Origin: Candolleomyces eurysporus
Lineage: Eukaryota > Basidiomycota > Agaricomycetes > Agaricales > Psathyrellaceae
Assembly: GCA_027579435.1 (NCBI GenBank)
Contig: JANBPK010001627.1
Coordinates: 1 to 21,253 of the forward strand
Reading direction: 5' to 3'
Length of the DNA stretch: 21,253 nucleotides
Both the position numbers and the translations under genes were made by a program. The notes below the pieces were generated by a model. The model saw nothing but the letters and a program-made list of their open reading frames with translations, searched no databases and was not told where the DNA came from. Position 1 is the first letter of the stretch, and every line of letters starts with the position of its first letter. Below, one piece after another: positions 17,450 through 21,253 of the stretch.

Positions 17450-19554
17450 ATGCCGCTTAATTTTGGAGATATAGTCGTGATCAACGACGGTGATCCGCGT
17501 ATTCAATGGGGTGGTAACTGGTTTGTGTGGAAGGACGTTGGCCCTATTGGGAATTATGGACCTCTGTTCTTGAATACGATGCGCGGATTTGGGTCCAGCG
17601 GAAGTAATCTATCCTTCTCCTACTACGGTGAGCCCTCTTTGACCAGCATTGTAAGCACGGGCTTCATCCTTCTCCATCTAGGGAGAGATTTCGTGATTGT
17701 GGGGGCGATAACGCTTTCACGCGATTCCACTGCCAGTCTTCCAAACCCCTCATGGCAGTGTTCGGTTGACGGAACAATTGTTGGCCCAACTAGCCATCAA
17801 GTCAATCTTTCTTCCATGGCCAAACTGCAGGCTGCACTGATATGTGAAAGCGCAATGCTGCCTGAAGGAAATCATACGATCCAAGCCAGTTTTAGCAATG
17901 GCTCAGGGAGTTTGTGGGTTGATACAATCCGGTACCTCACCGCGTTCACCGCAGTTATTGGAGATGAGTGGGAGGCCGTGTCCAGCTTTGATACAAGGAT
18001 TCAATATCCTTCAGGTTCATGGTATGAAAACCCGGAACGCACTGCCAAATGGACAAATTCAAATGGGGGATCATTGGCGTACGATTTCATTGGTAAGCCA
18101 CCTTTCCCGACCGTAGGTATCGTCGCTGACTGTTACGAGCCAGGCGAGGCGGTCACTTGGCGAGGCTACGCCGCCAACAACTCGGCTCTTGGCCCAGGAT
18201 CGGGACATTACACTATTGACGGGAAACAGCCACCCACGCCATTTGTGATTCCTGCCCCTGGTTCTGAAATCTGGTGGGACCAAGTCTACATCAATATCAG
18301 TGGCCTTAGACCAGGACCACATCGCTTAGAGGTCTTCAATGACGGCAACTCAATCACAACTCTGTTAGGGCTCAGCGGTATCTTCACCAAAAATTCCCCA
18401 CCCGGCAAAGTTGGAGGGAAAGGAGGCAAAGTCATTGGTGGAGCAGTTGGAGGCAGCCTCACTGCGGTAAGGCTGTCCGCGAGTGCACTCATGAGTATAC
18501 TTGGATCCTCAATGCGAGTACTTGGGCTCTAAAAATTCAAACTTGGATCTGTATGAGTTTTTTCCCATGAGTAACTCGGACTCATGGCTCAAGTACTTGT
18601 GAGTTTGTAAGTATACTCACACAGCAAGTCCACACAAGTAACTCATGAGTTACTCACAAGTACTCACAAAATTTACTTGCACAAATTTGGATTATAGAGC
18701 AAGGCAAGGTGGGATTTTCATTGTAGCCACCAATTTTAGCAACAACTCTACATGTTTAAGCATAACATCAAGTTGTAACTAATCACTATCTAAATCAAGG
18801 ATTTTGTAGATGTGTACAGCCTTTTGTAGTCAAGTACTAGTGCTACTAGGTCTTATCCATTCACATTTCCCTTTCCTACTATAGTAGGCAAGCCCATCTG
18901 GTTGATCAGGTTGTGCCTGTGCACCATGAGGCATGAAAATAGCTGTCCACTAACTCTTTTTCATCCAATTTGGCCTGTAATAATTCAGGAAAAAATCATA
19001 AAAATTTGCAAAAAATTGTGGCATAAAGTGTTTCTTTTACTGAAAAAATTATGGGTTTTCATGGGTTTTCATGGGTACTTGTGGCAAGTACTTGTGCCTT
19101 CAGAATCCATACTTGGATCCTCATGAGTATTTTCCCATGAGTGACTCGGACCACAGATCCGAGTTTTTGTGAGTATTCCCACGGGTCTACTTGTGAGTAC
19201 TCATCAAAGACTCGGACTCATGGACAGCCTTACGCTGCGGTGTTGATCATCCTGGTGTTGATTTTTATACTTATTCGACAAAAGCGTCATCGTCACCAAT
19301 GTCAGTCGGAGGAACTTGGGGTTTCAATGGATGGACCGGCAAGCACAAGCGGCAAAATGACGGAGGGGTCGCAGATGCCGAGGTCCTATGCATCTAGAAC
19401 ACATCCTGTTTTTCTCTATCGACCGCCTTCTTCATTCTCTCCCAGACCTCCAGTAATCCATGCTGGGGAATCTTCCCTGATTGCAGAACCAACTCCTGTT
19501 CAGCACGAACAGGATGGGAAAGTAGAGGAGTTTGAATACAACCCTTGGGGATAA
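17450..19554 (+). CDS. Type-A two-domain membrane protein (gene F), split by a transposable element
   Basis: Proposed model: join(17450..17627, 17682..18092, 18144..18466, 19228..19554), 412 aa, treating the element at 18468-19232 as a spliced intron. Start MPLNFGDIVVINDGDPRIQW aligns with relatives; the same frame open back to 17228 is LTR sequence. Module 1 (to about residue 160) has GGNWFVWKDVG, SYYG, WQCSVDG, LPEGNHTIQ and LWVDTIRY; module 2 (about 161-280) has DFIG, GHYTIDGK and GPHRLEV. The transmembrane segment starts VIGGAVGGSLTA (293-304), continues PYAA across the proposed junction, then VLIILVLIFILI and RQKRHRH. The tail ends QDGKVEEFEYNPWG, the full type-A end. Without splicing, translation stops at 18530-18532 after 20 element-derived codons, giving a protein cut off at the membrane helix. 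Introns 1 and 2 happen to be in frame, so a longer unspliced reading also exists. Confidence 0.7.
18468..19232. mobile_element. Non-autonomous hAT-like element (MITE) in gene F
   Basis: The 765-bp insert is bounded by 11-bp perfect inverted repeats TAAGGCTGTCC (18468-18478) and GGACAGCCTTA (19222-19232). It is flanked by an 8-bp target duplication with one mismatch, CACTGCGG (18460-18467) and CGCTGCGG (19233-19240). Eight-bp duplications and ends of form YARNG fit the hAT superfamily. Removing the insert and one duplicate restores the gene F transmembrane reading, as seen by comparison with pseudogene E. The ends are crowded with ACTCATGAGT- and AAGTACTT-like palindromes, as expected for transposase-binding subterminal repeats; the interior is AT-rich and has no transposase. 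Assigning it to hAT rests on ends and duplication length only. Confidence 0.75.
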
Positions 19555-20346
19555 CATAGGCAGTACGGAGAATTTGTGGTAGAAATAGCAAGTTAGTCTT
19601 CCAATTGTAAAAGATCCATTCGTTTCATGCTCGTAGCCTCATCTGAGTCGAGCGCACAGCTTTGACCGATTGCCCAGAGTCGAAGTGCACCATCCGAGTC
19701 GGTCACGGATGTGGGTGCTCGGCACTCAATGCCAGCAACTTTCCCATATCTCTGTGTTCTGCAACCATTCCCCAGCTATCTCCAGGACTGAAGTAGAGGC
19801 AACGATGGTCATGAGGCTGGTACGACTGCCAATTTGTGATCTAATCTTATCTATGCAATTGATACTTTTGATCGAATGATCATTGATATCGCCAACTTGA
19901 GGCAATAACCCCATCTCTCTAGATCTCTATATACTTATCAAGCAAGCCAATCATCTGCGGTATTCAACCCTGTCCGGGCTAGTCGGGACCGGGTCTCTAC
20001 GACTTGCCTTACTCACTGACCTCAGTACTGTGGATGGCTGTTTGCTGCGTCCAGGCCCCTGTCGCTCGATACCCAATATGTCTAGCTTTCTTCCTCTCGG
20101 ACCTCACCTCCTAGGCCTAGATGAATCCACTCTTTTCCACTGCTTGAGGTGCTCGAATCTGTTGTCAAAGGCATTCTGTCCCCAGAACGAGGCGAGGCTG
20201 AGCTGGGACCTTCGTGGAACATATTGGCTGTCTCCCGCTGCCTCAGATAAATGCCTAAGCCTCAGCCTGAGTATCAATGAACTAAGGATCCTTTTCCTTG
20301 TGTTTTATTGTCTTGGCATACTCCATTGACTATCTATCTCATCGGG
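19555..20346. other. Intergenic region downstream of gene F
   Basis: No gene is recognised in these ~790 bp. About 19735-19806 resembles 15892-15965. The remainder shows no family motifs, RNA gene or repeat that I could identify. Confidence 0.4.
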
Positions 20347-20815
20347 ATGATAGGGGCCCAAGCACCTAGAGTTGTCGTAGATCTTGGCAATCCGCGAGTT
20401 CACATGCTGTCTGTTTTCTGGTTTCCCTGAAAAACGTTGGCGATATTTCTTTGACAGGACCCCCTTTTCTACACAACTTGTATAGCTTCCGGTATGCTGG
20501 AAATTTCTCCTTCTCGTACTACTGTAAGCCCAACTTCTCTTGGACCATCTTGAAGAATGGATTGCTTGACAAAACCTCTTCTTTGTTTCACATAGGAAGC
20601 AACCTGATGCTCTACGTCGTCTTGATGGCAGCCCGTAACAACGTGCGCCATAGCTTTCAGTTTTATGTTGATGGTTCAGATGCTGGCTCATATGAATCGG
20701 CAATGGAATGCAGCCATGATTGGCCCCTGGAGTTCATAGCATGCAGTACAGGAAAAATACCTGAGGGCAGTCACACACTTTACATTACTTTTGGCGCACT
20801 ACAAACTTCCCCCAC
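20347..20815 (+). pseudogene. Type-A copy H, broken and truncated
   Basis: ATG at 20347 opens MIGAQAPRVVVDLGNPRVH, then VFWFP and a stop at 20428-20430. One missing base there would give WFPWKNVGDI, as in gene F (WFVWKDVGPI). The shifted frame continues TGPPFLHNL and NFSFSYY to a GT donor at 20524; the intron ends in CATAG at 20595. Joining the exons gives TGA where relatives have a glycine codon. Exon 2 then reads open from 20596: FYVDGSDAG, FIACSTGKIPEGSHTLYITF, matching WQCSVDG and LPEGNHTIQ. Family similarity stops at about 20810, at the edge of a small insert; module 2, transmembrane segment and tail are not found. The stop and frameshift point to a pseudogene. Confidence 0.62.
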
Positions 20816-21015
20816 GGGTGTAACACCTGGTCCCTGGTCCCCGCCACCCAGCTGACCCAGGTGGTTCGCCCAGTCGAGGAAGGTGCTACTCCCGGAGAGC
20901 ACCTGGCACTGCCAGGAGATCACTCTCTGGCCAGGTCAGGTCATCAACCTGGGTTTTGTATCGCACACCCGGCACCTGTTTTCTGACCATGCCAGGTAAA
21001 ATACCTGTTACATCC
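20816..21015. mobile_element. Possible small inverted-repeat element, 200 bp
   Basis: The block starts GGGTGTAACA (20816-20825) and ends TGTTACATCC (21006-21015), inverted repeats matching at 9 of 10 positions. It contains several CAGGTG/CCTGG motifs including the palindrome CCTGGCACTGCCAGG. It begins where the similarity of copy H to its relatives ends. No target duplication is evident, so identity is uncertain. Confidence 0.3.
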
Positions 21016-21253
21016 AAGACGAATTACCGTCGTGAGCTTCGAGAGTTTCCAGGACATTTCATTGGGAGAGCCAGGTTCTGAGGCATTTTGACTCGGGTAC
21101 ATTATCCCTGGGCTCGATGTGCCCCGTTCCTGAGTCGTGCCGGTTGCATCATTAGCGGCCAGTAATGTCCGCTTGAATTTTCTCACAATATCTATCGGTC
21201 GCCCCCAGACCGAGGCGTGCTAACCGCTGCGCAGCACATATCTTCTTTGCTGC
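21016..21253. other. Unassigned right edge
   Basis: Nothing recognisable. If copy H resumed after the insert, the end of exon 2 should appear here, but no WxDxIxY, DFxG or WGG motif was found in any frame. Confidence 0.3.

Noticed and set aside
18902..19126. 74-codon open frame inside the element
   Set aside because: No transposase, BED finger or dimerisation motif; AT-rich with internal TCATGGGTTT repeats; probably chance.
1..21253. CRISPR arrays, rRNA, tRNA, bacterial operon signals
   Set aside because: No regularly spaced repeats, tRNA-like folds or rRNA sequence were recognised, and spliced genes show the DNA is eukaryotic.

Overview
The window looks like nuclear DNA from a filamentous basidiomycete, most likely an Agaricomycete of the Rhizoctonia kind. 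The clues are short GT-AG introns of about 45-75 nt, a TPR-repeat protein, a fungal 2-oxoglutarate/Fe(II) oxygenase, and a tandem family of two-domain beta-sandwich proteins with one transmembrane helix. The species call is inference.

Layout: (1) 1-552, C-terminal end of a TPR protein. (2) 1011-1509, an inverted solo LTR. (3) 1855-12112, a tandem array of single-pass membrane proteins. Two subtypes alternate: type A ('FVW' subtype: gene A at 1855, relics at 5615 and 8263, pseudogene at 11243) and type B ('FTTEN' subtype: genes at 3730, 6386 and 9438). All intact copies share a three-exon plan; type A copies have mostly decayed. (4) 12339-15728, minus strand, an eight-exon 2OG-Fe(II) oxygenase of 990 aa sitting inside the array. 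(5) 16330-16619, the orphan 3' tail of a type-B gene. (6) 16870-17384, a second solo LTR that supplies the whole upstream region of gene F. (7) 17450-19554, type-A gene F, whose transmembrane exon is split by a 765-bp hAT-like non-autonomous element. (8) 20347-20815, a broken type-A copy cut off by an unidentified 200-bp insert.

Most notable: the element in gene F carries splice signals in its terminal inverted repeats. A G from the target plus the left end (TAAGG) makes a GTAAGG donor, and the right end (GGACAG) makes an acceptor. Using them removes 761 nt and leaves the transmembrane helix in frame with four added residues. The net addition (5 nt of TIR + 8 nt of target duplication - 1 nt) is 12 nt, so the geometry preserves frame at any site where the duplicated target ends in G. 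This is what an introner-like transposon would look like.

The seven single N characters appear to be spurious inserted bases. For the six in coding sequence, dropping the N restores the family reading frame, so they are not gene-breaking mutations. Gene coordinates below include the Ns; protein lengths exclude them. All gene models are read from sequence, reading frame and comparison among copies in this window, with no database search.
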